A DNA stretch of 64,000 bases. Origin: Novosphingobium decolorationis. GTDB taxonomy: Bacteria; Pseudomonadota; Alphaproteobacteria; Sphingomonadales; Sphingomonadaceae. This document shows, piece after piece, positions 1 to 8,060 of this stretch. A model generated the notes under the pieces. The model saw only the letters and a list, made by a program, of their open reading frames with translations. It made no database searches and had not been told where the DNA came from. The position numbers and the translations under genes are program-made. Every line of letters begins with the position of its first letter. The first letter of the stretch is position 1. The DNA lies in assembly GCF_018417475.1 (NCBI RefSeq), contig NZ_CP054856.1, positions 62,001 through 126,000 on the forward strand, written 5' to 3'.

Positions 1-1
1 T

Positions 2-274
2 ACCAAGGGCGTTGACCGTCTGGCATCTTCATGGGCGGAACGACGCAGTATCCCCCAAATCAGCTTCTCCCTCGACATGCGCCTGGGGGCACGCGCAGGC
101 TTCAAGCGCAACGAGCGTATGCTCTCGCTCGACCCCCGTTATGTCGTGGCCTTTCCCGGAAACGGGGTCCTGGAGCGCTTGGTCATCGAAGCCAAATCCC
201 GTCGGATTACCGTCGTTGATCGCCGTGGTCCGCTTGGCACTTCACCCAAGCGCGCGGCTCAGAATACCGACTGA
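2..274 (+). CDS. DUF2493 family protein, 5'-truncated by window edge
   Basis: The reading frame is open from base 2 and ends at the TGA at 272-274; the start lies outside the window. The visible ~90 residues carry the layout of the DUF2493 (SLOG-like Rossmann) C-terminus: a GVDRLASSWAE helix, a RAGFKRNERML segment and a hydrophobic VVAFPGNG strand-loop that resembles a nucleotide-binding turn. Such proteins are common among accessory genes of sphingomonad plasmids; their biochemical role is unproven. It precedes the DUF6878, DUF6915 and ssb genes on the same strand, a neighbourhood typical of plasmid backbones. The family call rests on motif recall only. Confidence 0.7.
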   Translation, partial: TKGVDRLASSWAERRSIPQISFSLDMRLGARAGFKRNERMLSLDPRYVVAFPGNGVLERLVIEAKSRRITVVDRRGPLGTSPKRAAQNTD

Positions 275-287
275 TGCGTCTGGCATC

Positions 288-312
288 GCGCCAGCGCCAT
301 CGGCGCTGGCGC
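288..312. terminator. Perfect 11-bp GC hairpin after DUF2493 gene
   Basis: GCGCCAGCGCC, a 3-nt loop, then the exact complement, 14 bases after the DUF2493 stop codon. There is no T tract, so it may be a weak terminator or an mRNA-stabilising hairpin. Confidence 0.4.
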
Positions 313-392
313 AGCCTGTCAGAGGAGAGAAATCGCCTGTCATCGTGGGCAAGACGATTGGTGCTTTCCCCCCACATTGCAGGAGAAATTTC

Positions 393-829
393 ATGACTGA
401 TTTTCAGGCGATCATGGCGGATTTTGCTGTCCGCCAGGCCGAGCGCGCGGCGCAGGCACAAAGTGAAATCCAACGGCTCAAGGCAGCTATCATTGCCCCG
501 CTGCGCAATGCCGAAATTGCCCGCGTAGAAATCCGTTTCGATGGTGTGGCGACAGCGGTGCGGTCGAAGAATGCGTCTTCTCTGACGCCGTGGGGGCGAG
601 TGTTCCGTGTCCCGAAGTGACGATCGCCTGTGCTGGAGAAGGCGACGACCAGAGCCTCAATTCCGCCCTCGAGCAACTGACTTACCTTGCTCTCGAACGC
701 CATCATCCTGGGTGGGAAATCAATGATGGTGCCTGCGGCGAACTGGTCATCGACGTGGCTATGCCGAGTTTCGTTCTGGACTGCCAGCTGCGGTACACGG
801 CGACCGACGACCATTCGACTGATCTCTAG
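393..829 (+). pseudogene. DUF6878 family protein, single frameshift
   Basis: The gene starts at ATG 393 behind AGGAGAAA. The first ~50 residues (MTDFQAIMADFAVRQAERAA onward) continue to FDG, then the frame is lost. One base is missing near 546-547. Moving to the next frame restores GDSGAVEE and runs to the stop at 829 with the family's conserved middle and end (HPGWEINDGACGE, then a C-terminal D-H-S motif). The reconstructed protein is ~145 residues, normal for DUF6878. Function is unknown. It is either a recent null allele or a sequence error: everything outside the single indel looks conserved. Confidence 0.75.
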
Positions 830-839
830 GAGAGGTGTG

Positions 840-1268
840 ATGGCTCATTGCTATTATCACGCCCTATCGTCAGTCCGGAAATGGGGAGGGGTGGTGGAAG
901 ATTACCTGCCGCTCCACCAATGGTTTGACCAGTCGAAGGCGATCTTTGCTGATCCGCGGCACCGGGCCCTTCGGCACCATGCCGAAGGCATTTTCATGCT
1001 CGAAACGCTGTTCGGGCCTACCATCCTCAACGCCGACAGCCGTGTCGTGCCCGTTCGCCTTGTAGGCGAGCAGCACGTCCGCGAGGACTTGGGCACGATT
1101 CCTTCCTTTGCGGATTGGGGACGCCTCATCACGCCCCAAGACTGGATGTTGCGGGGCCATCGTCTGGACGAGCCTATGCCGCTTGGCACTGTGGAGACTG
1201 CTGCTGGCGGCGCGTTTTCAGGGGAGCTTTCGTCCGCTTCGGGAGGAGCGTCGGTAGTCGAGATATGA
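840..1268 (+). CDS. DUF6915 family protein
   Basis: A 142-residue protein starting at ATG 840, five bases after AGGAGAGG. The N-terminal ~105 residues match the DUF6915 pattern I recall: MAHCYYHALSSVRKWGG, then HQWFDQSKA, HRALRHHAEGIFM and GEQHVREDLGTIPSF. The His-rich RHRALRHHAEG helix suggests metal binding, as proposed for related small proteins, but this is not shown. The last ~35 residues are low-complexity Gly/Ser/Ala. It lies 10 bases behind the DUF6878 gene and ahead of ssb, probably in one plasmid-type operon. Confidence 0.8.
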   Translation: MAHCYYHALSSVRKWGGVVEDYLPLHQWFDQSKAIFADPRHRALRHHAEGIFMLETLFGPTILNADSRVVPVRLVGEQHVREDLGTIPSFADWGRLITPQDWMLRGHRLDEPMPLGTVETAAGGAFSGELSSASGGASVVEI

Positions 1269-1566
1269 TGTCGCCTTGAAGGCAAGCGAGGTCAGGGGGG
1301 ACGTGGCAACCTGTTAATGCGAAAAGTCATGGCTTGGCCTGTGCAAGGCACTCGGGACCAACCCGGCCTGTAAGCAAACCTTTCCTGAAGCATCCCCGTC
1401 GAGACGCGCAACCCCGATCAGGTCCGGCCGAGTTGCCGGGCTGCGCCCGGCTGCCCGCACCACCCGAACCAGATCGAGGTTTCCCTTCGGTGCGCTTCGC
1501 CGTGGCCGCTTCCTAGTCGGGTTTGCAGCCGGGATGGACCCGGAATGCTCGATCAGGAGAAAGACC
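1269..1566. other. 298-bp intergenic leader upstream of ssb
   Basis: No convincing gene. It contains a short perfect hairpin, GCCGGG-5 nt-CCCGGC, at 1435-1451. The last bases carry the ssb ribosome-binding site (AGGAGAAA). The promoter of ssb is probably here but no clear -35/-10 pair is visible. Confidence 0.5.
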
Positions 1567-1887
1567 ATGACCAATCTCGTTATCCTCGTTGGCCGCATCG
1601 CCCGCGATCCCGAAACCCGCACGACCCAGGGCGGTACCAGAATCACCTCGATCTCGGTCGTCACCGACCGTCCCGCACGCAAGGACGGCAAGACCTACAA
1701 GGACGAAAACGGCTACACTGCCAAGGACAGCGAATTCCACCGCGTGACCTGCTTCAACGGTCTCGGCCAGAACGTCGCCAAGTACTGCACCAAGGGCCAG
1801 CTCGTGACGGTCGAGGGGCGCATCCACTATACGCAGTGGGAAGACCAGGACGGCACCAAGCGCTACGGCTGCGAGATCATCGCCGAC
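1567..1887 (+). pseudogene. ssb: Single-stranded DNA-binding protein, 5' part, split by IS66
   Basis: Codes for the OB fold of a small SSB: it starts MTNLVILVGRIARDPETR at ATG 1567 and carries the FHRVTCFN and GQLVTVEGRI strands. After codon 107 (IIAD) the IS66 element begins. Translation runs four codons into the IS (VSIR) and stops at 1902, giving a 111-residue product. Joining 1887 to base 5075 rebuilds a 129-residue protein ending KVDFLTKGRASNNEGAPDIDED without a frameshift. The OB fold is nearly complete, but the last strand and the acidic tail, which in SSBs recruits partner proteins, are lost. The truncated protein may still bind ssDNA. Confidence 0.9.
1880..1887. repeat. Left target-site duplication of IS66 copy 1 (TCGCCGAC)
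   Basis: TCGCCGAC directly precedes the left IS end and is repeated at 5067-5074; 8 bp is the usual IS66 duplication length. Confidence 0.95.
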
Positions 1888-1928
1888 GTATCCATCCGGT
1901 GAGGACCGCGGCGCGATAGCTACACGCC

Positions 1929-2558
1929 CTATTTTGTGATGATGCGCTTTGCGGCGGCGTTGCGTTTGGCGGCGATACGGCCGAGCGCGACCTGGATGGG
2001 GAAGATATCCAGTTCCTCTGGGTCGTAGTCTTCGAGCCAGCGGCAGATGTCAGCATGTTCCTCGTGCGCGGGATCGGACCTCGCATCGAGCATTTCGTAG
2101 AAGCCGCTAATCCCTCCGCAATCTTCGGGCGGGCAATTGCGCTCGCCGGCGATGAAGCGCGGGTAGGCTATGGCCGGGTCGCCCTGGCGAACATCACTCA
2201 GGGTCAGCGTGTGCTGCCAGTCGTCACCAAAGTCGTAGGAATAGGCGATCCTGATGGTGCCCGGAGCCAGGATATCACGCAGACGAACCCTCGAGGCATT
2301 TTTGGGCAGCGGAGTGCCCCAGCCGTCATCCATCGGGATGCCGTATGCCTGGCCGTCGATCACCATCTCCCAGAGATGATAGTCGAACCAGCCCATCGCG
2401 GCCTGGACGATGTCATGCAGGACCTTGAGGGTGATCGAGGTCGGCACTTCGACCTGCCGCCAGATCGGCGGATCGCTGTCCTTGAGGTCGATGCGCAGCG
2501 TTGCGATTTGCGTGAAGCTGTCGATGGCCGTGGGCCTCTGCATGGATCGAGCGGTCAT
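1929..2558 (-). CDS. Plasmid pRiA4b ORF-3 family protein (IS66 passenger)
   Basis: A 209-residue protein whose ATG overlaps the tnpC stop (ATGA). It has the PRiA4_ORF3 fold signature: IATLRIDLKDSDPPIWRQVE near residue 20, LHDIVQAAMGWFDYHLWEM, then YSYDFGDDWQHTLTL and a CPPEDCGG loop. The family is widespread, often carried by plasmids and IS66-type elements, and has no proven role in transposition. Sitting inside both terminal repeats and being translationally coupled to tnpC, it is a true passenger here. Confidence 0.9.
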   Translation of the reverse strand: MTARSMQRPTAIDSFTQIATLRIDLKDSDPPIWRQVEVPTSITLKVLHDIVQAAMGWFDYHLWEMVIDGQAYGIPMDDGWGTPLPKNASRVRLRDILAPGTIRIAYSYDFGDDWQHTLTLSDVRQGDPAIAYPRFIAGERNCPPEDCGGISGFYEMLDARSDPAHEEHADICRWLEDYDPEELDIFPIQVALGRIAAKRNAAAKRIITK

Positions 2559-4213
2559 GCCGCCTGCGATAGCACTCCTGCGTTCGCACGCCAGTTCCAG
2601 GGCAGCAGTTCATCGATCCGGTGCGCGGGATGTCCGGCGATGCGCGCGAGGACATCGGCCAGCCACGCCTGCGGATCCACGTCGTTAAGCCGGGCCGTCT
2701 GGATCAGCGTGTAGAGCACAGCCGCGCGCTGGCCGCCGCGATCCGAACCGCAGAACAGCCATGCCTTGCGGCCCAGCGGTACACAGCGCAGTGCCCGCTC
2801 GGCGGCATTGTTGGTGATGCAGATCCGGCCATCATCGAGGAAGCGGGTGAAGGCATCCCAGCGCCGGAGCATGTAGCCTATCGCCTTCGCCAGATCATGG
2901 CTGCGCGACAGCTTCGCGAGCTGCGCGGTGAGCCAGGCGTGCAAATCCGCCATCAGCGGCGCGCTGCGTTCCTGCCGGAGTGCAACGCGCTCGGCTGCCG
3001 TCTTGCCATTGATGCCGCGCTCGATCTCGAACAGGGCATCGAGGCGCTGCACGGCCTCCAGCGCAATCGGGTAGATCATGCCGGTGTGCTCGCCGCGGCT
3101 TCTCCTGCGCGCGGCTCCCTCGACATCGGCCAGCTCGAAGAATTTGCGGCGTGCATGCGCGAAGCAGCCCGCCTCGATCACGGGTGCTGGCTGACGACCG
3201 GGCGCGTAAAGCTCGTTGTAGCCGCCATAGGCATCGGCCTGCAGAATCCCTGCCCAGGACGCCAGATGCGCCCGAGGATGCTCGCCGCGCCGGTCGCGCG
3301 AATAGTGGAACAGGGCCGCTGGCGGATCGCAGCCGGCGAAGGGTCGGTCATCGCGCACATAGACCCACAGGCGCGCCGTATCGGTCTTGCCCTTCGCCAT
3401 GACCGGCACGGTGGTATCGTCGCCGTGGATCCGGGTTGCATCCAGCACATGGGTCTCGATCCGCCGGTAGAGCGGCATGAGTGCGAAGGCGGCGGCACCG
3501 ACCTGGTCGGCCAATGTCGAGGTGCTGAGCGCAACGCCTTCGCGGGCAAAGCGCTCGGCCTGCCGGTTGAGGGGCTGGTGCTGGCCGTACTTCTCGAACA
3601 AGAGCATGGCGAGAAAGCTGGGGCCCGCCCATCCGCGTGGCACGACATGGAACGGCGCCGGGGGCTGCATAATCATCTCGCAGTCCCGGCAGGAGAACTT
3701 CTCGCGCACCGTCTGGATCACCTTCCACTGGCGCGGGATCACTTCCAGAGTCTCGGTGATATCCTCGCCCAGCTTCGACAGGCGCGCGCCGCCGCAGGAC
3801 GGGCACAAACAGGGCGCGGGGATGACGACGCGTTCGCGCGGCAGATGTTCGGGGAACGGCTTGCGGCTCGGGCGCTTGCGGTCGAAGGCGGCGACCTCGC
3901 TCGTCTTCGCCGCAGCGGCTTCGGCAGCGCAATCATTCTCGCAGGCATCGGCCTCGAGATCTTCAAGCTGCAATTCCAGCTGATCGAGCAGATGGCGGCT
4001 GCGTTCGGCGCTGGCGCCATATTGCTCGCGGCGCAGCCTGGCGATCTGCAGTTTGAGGTGGGCGATCAGCGCCTCGATCGCACTCTCGCGGGCCTTGGCC
4101 TTGGCAAGGCGGGCCTCGGCATCATCGGCGCGCAAGACCGCGGCGGCCAGTAGCGCCTTGAGCGCTTCGACGTCGTCCGGAAGGGGCGATACGGCCTTGT
4201 CCATGAGGGGCAT
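2555..4213 (-). CDS. tnpC: IS66 transposase TnpC
   Basis: A 552-residue DDE transposase. The N-terminus is a leucine-rich coiled coil (residues ~10-95). A zinc-binding segment follows (CLCPSCGG near 137, CRDCE near 175). The central catalytic region contains IHGDDTTVPVM and LWVYVRDDRP; the C-terminus has the family hallmark NNAAERALR and GRKAWLFCGSDRGG. It ends LPWNWRANAGVLSQAA. The length is normal for IS66 TnpC and no frameshift is present. Confidence 0.95.
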   Translation of the reverse strand: MPLMDKAVSPLPDDVEALKALLAAAVLRADDAEARLAKAKARESAIEALIAHLKLQIARLRREQYGASAERSRHLLDQLELQLEDLEADACENDCAAEAAAAKTSEVAAFDRKRPSRKPFPEHLPRERVVIPAPCLCPSCGGARLSKLGEDITETLEVIPRQWKVIQTVREKFSCRDCEMIMQPPAPFHVVPRGWAGPSFLAMLLFEKYGQHQPLNRQAERFAREGVALSTSTLADQVGAAAFALMPLYRRIETHVLDATRIHGDDTTVPVMAKGKTDTARLWVYVRDDRPFAGCDPPAALFHYSRDRRGEHPRAHLASWAGILQADAYGGYNELYAPGRQPAPVIEAGCFAHARRKFFELADVEGAARRRSRGEHTGMIYPIALEAVQRLDALFEIERGINGKTAAERVALRQERSAPLMADLHAWLTAQLAKLSRSHDLAKAIGYMLRRWDAFTRFLDDGRICITNNAAERALRCVPLGRKAWLFCGSDRGGQRAAVLYTLIQTARLNDVDPQAWLADVLARIAGHPAHRIDELLPWNWRANAGVLSQAA

Positions 4214-4277
4214 GGAATCACAGATCGGCCTCCGGTCAAAGCCAAAAATGCGCTAGCCAACGAAGAAAATGCCGCAC

Positions 4278-4619
4278 CTATCCGGCGCTCTGCGGACGCC
4301 ACGAATACTGGGGATTACGCCAGTCGATCCCCTCCAGCAGGCAGGACAATTGCGCATTGGTCAGCGAGACCATGCCTTCCCGAGCCGAGGGCCAGACGAA
4401 GCGCCCCTTCTCGAGCCGTTTGGCATAGAGCGACATGCCGATGCCGTCGTGCCAGATGATCTTGACCAGCGATCCCGTCCGCCCGCGGAACACGAACAGG
4501 TCGCCGCCATGCGGATCGCGCTTCAGGCCCTGTTGCACCTGCAAGGCCAGCCCCTGCATGCCCTTGCGCATGTCCGTGTGGCCCATCGCGATCCAGACTC
4601 TCGCGCCCGATGGGATCAT
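4278..4619 (-). CDS. tnpB: IS66 accessory protein TnpB
   Basis: A 113-residue IS66 Orf2-like protein. The start at 4619 (MIPSGARVWIAMG) is chosen because its ATG overlaps the tnpA stop as ATGA and matches the usual family start; a longer frame upstream only re-reads tnpA. It has the hallmark TDMRKGMQGLALQVQ, VFRGRTGSLVKIIWHDGIG and LEKGRFVWP motifs. It is required together with TnpA and TnpC for IS66 transposition in characterised members. Confidence 0.95.
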   Translation of the reverse strand: MIPSGARVWIAMGHTDMRKGMQGLALQVQQGLKRDPHGGDLFVFRGRTGSLVKIIWHDGIGMSLYAKRLEKGRFVWPSAREGMVSLTNAQLSCLLEGIDWRNPQYSWRPQSAG

Positions 4620-4981
4620 CGCAGCGCCTTCAATGTCGCCGAAACCAGCGTAGCCGATGCAGACGACGAAATACGCACGCAGCAACCTTCGCCCAGTTCG
4701 ACCGTGATCGCGGCGCACGGATCATGATCGGCAGGCTGCTCATCATCGGCGAGCACGGCCTGCGCAAATGTTACCTTTGGTACCGGCAACGACGCTGCTT
4801 CCGCCTGTTCCTGCAACTTGCGCCGCCAAGTGTAGATCAGGCTGGTCGAAACGTCGCGCCGCCGGGATACGTCAGCAACGCAGGCACCCGGCGCAAAGGC
4901 CTCGGCGAGGATATCAAGCCGCTCCTCCTCGCTCCAACGCCGCCGACGCTCCGGCCCCGCCATCACCGTGATCTGACCCAT
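4616..4981 (-). CDS. tnpA: IS66 accessory protein TnpA (HTH)
   Basis: A 121-residue protein with an N-terminal helix-turn-helix (RWSEEERLDILAEAF to VSTSLIYTWRRKL, residues ~14-58) of the IS3/IS66 OrfA type, probably binding the element ends. It is the first gene of the IS66 operon, with 85 bases between its ATG and the right IS end. Confidence 0.92.
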   Translation of the reverse strand: MGQITVMAGPERRRRWSEEERLDILAEAFAPGACVADVSRRRDVSTSLIYTWRRKLQEQAEAASLPVPKVTFAQAVLADDEQPADHDPCAAITVELGEGCCVRISSSASATLVSATLKALR

Positions 4982-5066
4982 GCTCCGCTCCTAAGCTCGC
5001 TCATACGAGCGCTCTTAAGACCGGTCGTTCACCCGCCGGACAAGGCGGGGCTCACCGGATGGGTAC

Positions 5067-5074
5067 TCGCCGAC
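5067..5074. repeat. Right target-site duplication of IS66 copy 1 (TCGCCGAC)
   Basis: Exact copy of 1880-1887, immediately outside the right terminal repeat. Confidence 0.95.
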
Positions 5075-5143
5075 AAGGTGGACTTCCTCACCAAGGGCCG
5101 AGCGTCGAACAATGAAGGTGCGCCCGACATCGATGAGGACTGA
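5067..5143 (+). pseudogene. ssb: ssb 3' fragment (acidic C-terminal tail)
   Basis: In frame with the 5' part once the IS and one duplication are removed. It encodes KVDFLTKGRASNNEGAPDIDED and a TGA. It has no start codon of its own and is not translated as SSB in the present arrangement. Confidence 0.9.
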
Positions 5144-5161
5144 GAGCCTCCCGCAAACGAC

Positions 5162-5197
5162 AAGGCTCCGATGGTTCGCGCCATCGGGGCCTTTTTT
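5162..5197 (+). terminator. Rho-independent terminator of the ssb transcript
   Basis: AAGGCTCCGATGG, a 6-nt loop, then CCATCGGGGCC running into TTTTTT, 18 bases after the ssb stop codon. Confidence 0.85.
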
Positions 5198-5259
5198 GTG
5201 CTCGCGGGCGTGATCGGCGGGGCGGAGCATCGAGCCCACACCCCGCCGCGGTTTAAGTG

Positions 5260-5490
5260 TCAGGCGGGGGAGAGCCTTTTGAGAGCATCGTCGATCCCGA
5301 TGGTAAGCGATGCGCGGATGAGCTGCTTCAGTTGCGCAGGTTCGATAGTCTCGGCTCCGCATTCGAGAAGAACCTTGCCCAGTTCGCCGGCTGCTTCATC
5401 ACGGAGCCTGGCCTCCTGTGCATCGAGTTCTTCGCGCTGTTCACGCAGTTTCTTGAGCGCATTACGCGCGCTCGGTTTGGACCTGGCCAT
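5260..5490 (-). CDS. Small helical protein, DUF6437-like
   Basis: A 76-residue charged, fully helical protein. It starts MARSKPSARNALKKLREQRE at 5490 behind AAAGGA; the heptad-like LREQREELDAQEARLRDEAA stretch (residues 15-35) predicts a coiled coil. The composition and the ending (LKQLIRASLTIGIDDALKRL) resemble the small DUF6437 proteins found on sphingomonad plasmids beside ssb and DUF2493 genes. The function is unknown; a DNA- or protein-binding accessory role is only a guess. It is convergent with ssb. Confidence 0.65.
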   Translation of the reverse strand: MARSKPSARNALKKLREQREELDAQEARLRDEAAGELGKVLLECGAETIEPAQLKQLIRASLTIGIDDALKRLSPA

Positions 5491-5677
5491 GAGATTGTCC
5501 TTTCGCTGGCCGTTGGTCCCCTCCACGCGCGACAGTGCCAGCATGGGGCCATGTAGGAAAGCGGTTTTTGCCGCAATGCCAGTGCTTTTCACGCTGACGT
5601 TGGAGAGGTCTCTCTCGCAGAAAGTCCAAGTGTGATGCGGGCTTTGGGGCCGCGTCAAGGACGACGGGGCCCCACCA

Positions 5678-5703
5678 TTTTTACCGGGCAAGCCCGGCAA
5701 AAA
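5678..5703. terminator. Bidirectional terminator hairpin
   Basis: TTTTTACCGGGC-AA-GCCCGGCAAAAA: a 6-bp GC stem with A/T tracts on both sides. It lies in the divergent gap upstream of the DUF6437-like gene and the 78-residue gene, so it could end read-through into either. Confidence 0.7.
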
Positions 5704-5778
5704 TCGTTTCCCCCATCGCCGCTTCGCGGCCGCGCTATGCGCGGTCCCTGACCCGGCCCGTCACCCACATCTTCGCAG

Positions 5779-5808
5779 CTCCTGATGCGACGCATCGAAC
5801 ATCAGGAG
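5779..5808 (+). promoter_or_regulatory. Leader hairpin overlapping the ribosome-binding site
   Basis: CTCCTGATG at 5779-5787 is the exact complement of CATCAGGAG at 5800-5808. The second arm contains the AGGAG Shine-Dalgarno of the gene starting at 5817. A 9-bp stem with a 12-nt loop would hide the ribosome-binding site, suggesting translational control. Confidence 0.5.
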
Positions 5809-5816
5809 GAAAGATC

Positions 5817-6053
5817 ATGTACGCTTCACTGAATATCGCGCAGGGTTCATTCCAGGCAGATCAGGCAGCTTTCGTTGCTGCACTCGACAAGGCTCATGCC
5901 CGGTCCCTTCACAGCTACTTCACCCAATATGTCCTGACCGATGGTGAGACAGGTTACATCGCGGTCGATGAGGGCGATTACGGCGCACTGCCCAAGTCCA
6001 TGCTGGACCGGGTCATCGACACTGTGCCCGGAAAGCTGAGCGATGAATTCTGA
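5817..6053 (+). CDS. Conserved small hypothetical protein (78 aa)
   Basis: It begins MYASLNIAQGSFQADQAAF at ATG 5817, nine bases after AGGAGG, and ends with a strong terminator. It is an acidic soluble protein with no signal peptide or membrane segment. I do not recognise a named family. Its residues (YFTQYVLTDGETGYIAVDEG) suggest a small mixed alpha/beta fold. It has good initiation signals, a leader hairpin and its own terminator, so it is likely a real gene of the plasmid-type block rather than chance. Confidence 0.65.
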   Translation: MYASLNIAQGSFQADQAAFVAALDKAHARSLHSYFTQYVLTDGETGYIAVDEGDYGALPKSMLDRVIDTVPGKLSDEF

Positions 6054-6061
6054 GGCTACAC

Positions 6062-6097
6062 ACAAGGAGGAAGTCCGTCAGGGCTTCCTCCTTTCTT
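6062..6097 (+). terminator. Rho-independent terminator, also the 5' exon of the intron
   Basis: AAGGAGGAAG, a 10-nt loop, CTTCCTCCTT then TCTTT. It ends the 78-residue gene. The group II intron begins directly after the T tract, as expected for introns that use terminator stems as target sites. Confidence 0.85.
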
Positions 6098-6098
6098 T

Positions 6099-8003
6099 GT
6101 GTGCCGGGCACGGCGTTGATGCAGGAGGTGTAAGTCCTTTGCAGGCCTGCTGGTGGGAACTGCTAGCTGAAGGCAACTGCGTCGCCGCGAGGCGGGGTGG
6201 GGAGGAAGCCGGAGGCAAAGCTCGGAGCTGACGAACAGGAATCGGATAGAAGGCCGGTGCGGCGGGATAACCCAGCAATGGATGGGGATGTCCGATAGCC
6301 AGACAGACGCGCGCATTGGTAAATCCGGCAGCGACCGAGTGAAGGATCAACGTCTTACCCCGGGAGATCTCCTGGCCTCTCCGGACGATCCGGAGAACAG
6401 CGGCAGTGATGTTGCTGGATGGGCCCGGAGAAGTCAGCAGCGGTCATAGTAGCGGGCGCAAGCCGGCGAAGGACCAAATTCGGTACCCAAGGAGCAAGAC
6501 TGGGCACATTCGATGGGTGTGGAGCGGCAGCAAGGTAGCGGGAAGCAGCAGGACTTCTTCGATGAAGCCCTGAAGGCATCGCTTGGCCACGACGTCACCG
6601 GCAAAGGCGGAACTGGCGCTGGGACGATCGAGGAGCGGCAATCACCCACGGCATGGGCCGAGCCCCTCGCCTTGACGCGTTACGTGATGGAGGAGGTGGC
6701 CAGCTCGGCCAACCTGAACCAAGCCTACAAGCGGGTGAAAGCGAACAAGGGGGCGCCGGGCGTGGACGGGATGACCGTCCCCGACCTGCGTGACTGGATT
6801 GCAGGAAACCGTGAGAGGCTGATCGCCTCGTTACTCGACGGTACTTACCGTCCAAGCCTGGTGCGCGGAGTTGAAATTCCCAAACCCGGCGGGAAAGGAG
6901 TGCGCCAGCTGGGCATTCCGACGGCTGTCGACCGGCTGGTACAACAGGCGATACTGCAAGTCCTGGATCCCGTCCTTGATCCGACATTCTCGGCATCGAG
7001 TTTTGGGTTCCGCCCCGGACGCGGCGCACACGATGCGCTGCGTCAGGCCCGACTATGTGCGGGACGGCTATGCGATCGTCGTAGACCTCGACCGAGAAAT
7101 TCTTTGATCGGGTGAACCACGACATCGTCATGGCCCGTCTGGCCCGGCACATCGCCGACCCACGCCTGCTCGTCATCATCCGCCGGTTTCTACAGGCCGG
7201 GATGCTGTCGGGTGGTGTGCACGTCGAACGGCAGGAGGGGACCCCGCAAGGCGGCTCTCTCGCCGCTGATCGCTAACCTCATTCTGGATGACCTCGACAA
7301 GGAGCTCGAACGCCGGGGCCACCGGTTCTGCCGCTACGCCGACGACTGTAACATCTATGTACGGTCACAGGCAGCGGGGGAGCGCGTCATGGCTTCGGTT
7401 ACCGCCTTGCTGGAAGGCAAGCTCCGACCCGCGTCAATCAGGCCAAGAGCGCGGTTGCACACGTCCGGGAACGTACCTTCCTCGGCCACCGTCTGACAGC
7501 GGGAGGCTTTTTGAGCATAGCGAACAAAAGTCTCACGCGGCTGAAGGAGCGGCTCAGGGCGATTACGCGCCGCAACCGAGGCATCAGCCTCGCGGCGATG
7601 ATCGCACAGACCAATGCCTTCACTACAGGGTGGGTCACCTACTACCGACACGCCCGGGCTCAGACGGTTTTGCGCGAGATCGACAGCTGGCTCCGGCGCA
7701 AGCTTCGCTGCGTCCGGCTCAAACAGTGCAAGCGCACCATGACGATCGCCACTTTCTTAAGGGAAAACGGCGTCCCAGAATGGCAGGCTTGGATCTTCGC
7801 GCTCTCGGGAAAGGGCTGGTGGCGCCTGTCGGGCAGCCCTCAGGCCGCCCACGGCATGCCCAACGCATGGTTCGATCAGGCAGGTCTCTCAAGCCTCGCT
7901 CTCCAACATGCCGCCTTAAACCGTACCGGAAACCGCCGTGATACGCAGTACGTACGTCCGGTGGTGTGAGAGGGGGGCGCCGTGAGGCGCCCCCCTACTC
8001 GAT
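6099..8003 (+). mobile_element. Group II intron (~1.9 kb)
   Basis: The 5' end begins GTGTGCCGGGCAC after a terminator. About 400 bases of structured RNA precede the reverse transcriptase frame. The 3' end has a domain V-like segment (7920-7970), the domain VI stem GGGGGGCGCC/GGCGCCCCCC (~7974-7995) and the typical terminal CCTACTCGAT. The exact ends are uncertain by a few bases. Its position after a terminator suggests a class C-like target choice; the class itself was not assigned. Confidence 0.85.
6513..7969 (+). pseudogene. ltrA: Group II intron reverse transcriptase/maturase, multiply frameshifted
   Basis: The reading frame changes at about 7050, 7100, 7255 and 7435. Spliced together it is a full RT: NKGAPGVDGM (RT1), PKPGGKGVRQLGIP (RT2), FGFRPGRGAHDA (RT3), VVDLD (RT4), EGTPQGG (RT4a) and the catalytic YADD at ~7335-7350. 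RT6/7 and the maturase X domain ending WRLSGSP follow. There is no HNH endonuclease at the C-terminus. As written it cannot make an active enzyme. Because domains and motifs are otherwise well kept, the damage is recent or partly a consensus error. Confidence 0.88.
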
Positions 8004-8060
8004 TTGCTCGGGTCCCGTATTGTCGCTCCCGTAGGTTTCGCGCGAGCATTCCCTGCAGCA

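Larger units (their letters stand above)
1888..5066 (-). mobile_element. IS66-family element, 3179 bp, carrying a PRiA4b ORF-3 passenger
   Basis: A complete element inserted in ssb. The ends are imperfect inverted repeats: the left reads inward GTATCCATCCGGTGAG and the right GTACCCATCCGGTGAG. Both are flanked by the 8-bp duplication TCGCCGAC. The transcription order on the minus strand is tnpA, tnpB, tnpC and a PRiA4b ORF-3 gene. ATGA overlaps join tnpA/tnpB and tnpC/PRiA4b; about 64 bases separate tnpB from tnpC. All four frames are open, so the element is potentially active. Confidence 0.95.

Noticed and set aside
1334..1516. A 60-residue plus-strand frame ahead of ssb
   Set aside because: Pro/Arg-rich chance translation of a GC-rich leader with no Shine-Dalgarno.
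2621..4153. A 510-residue frame antisense to IS66 tnpC
   Set aside because: No family resemblance; tnpC on the other strand is complete.
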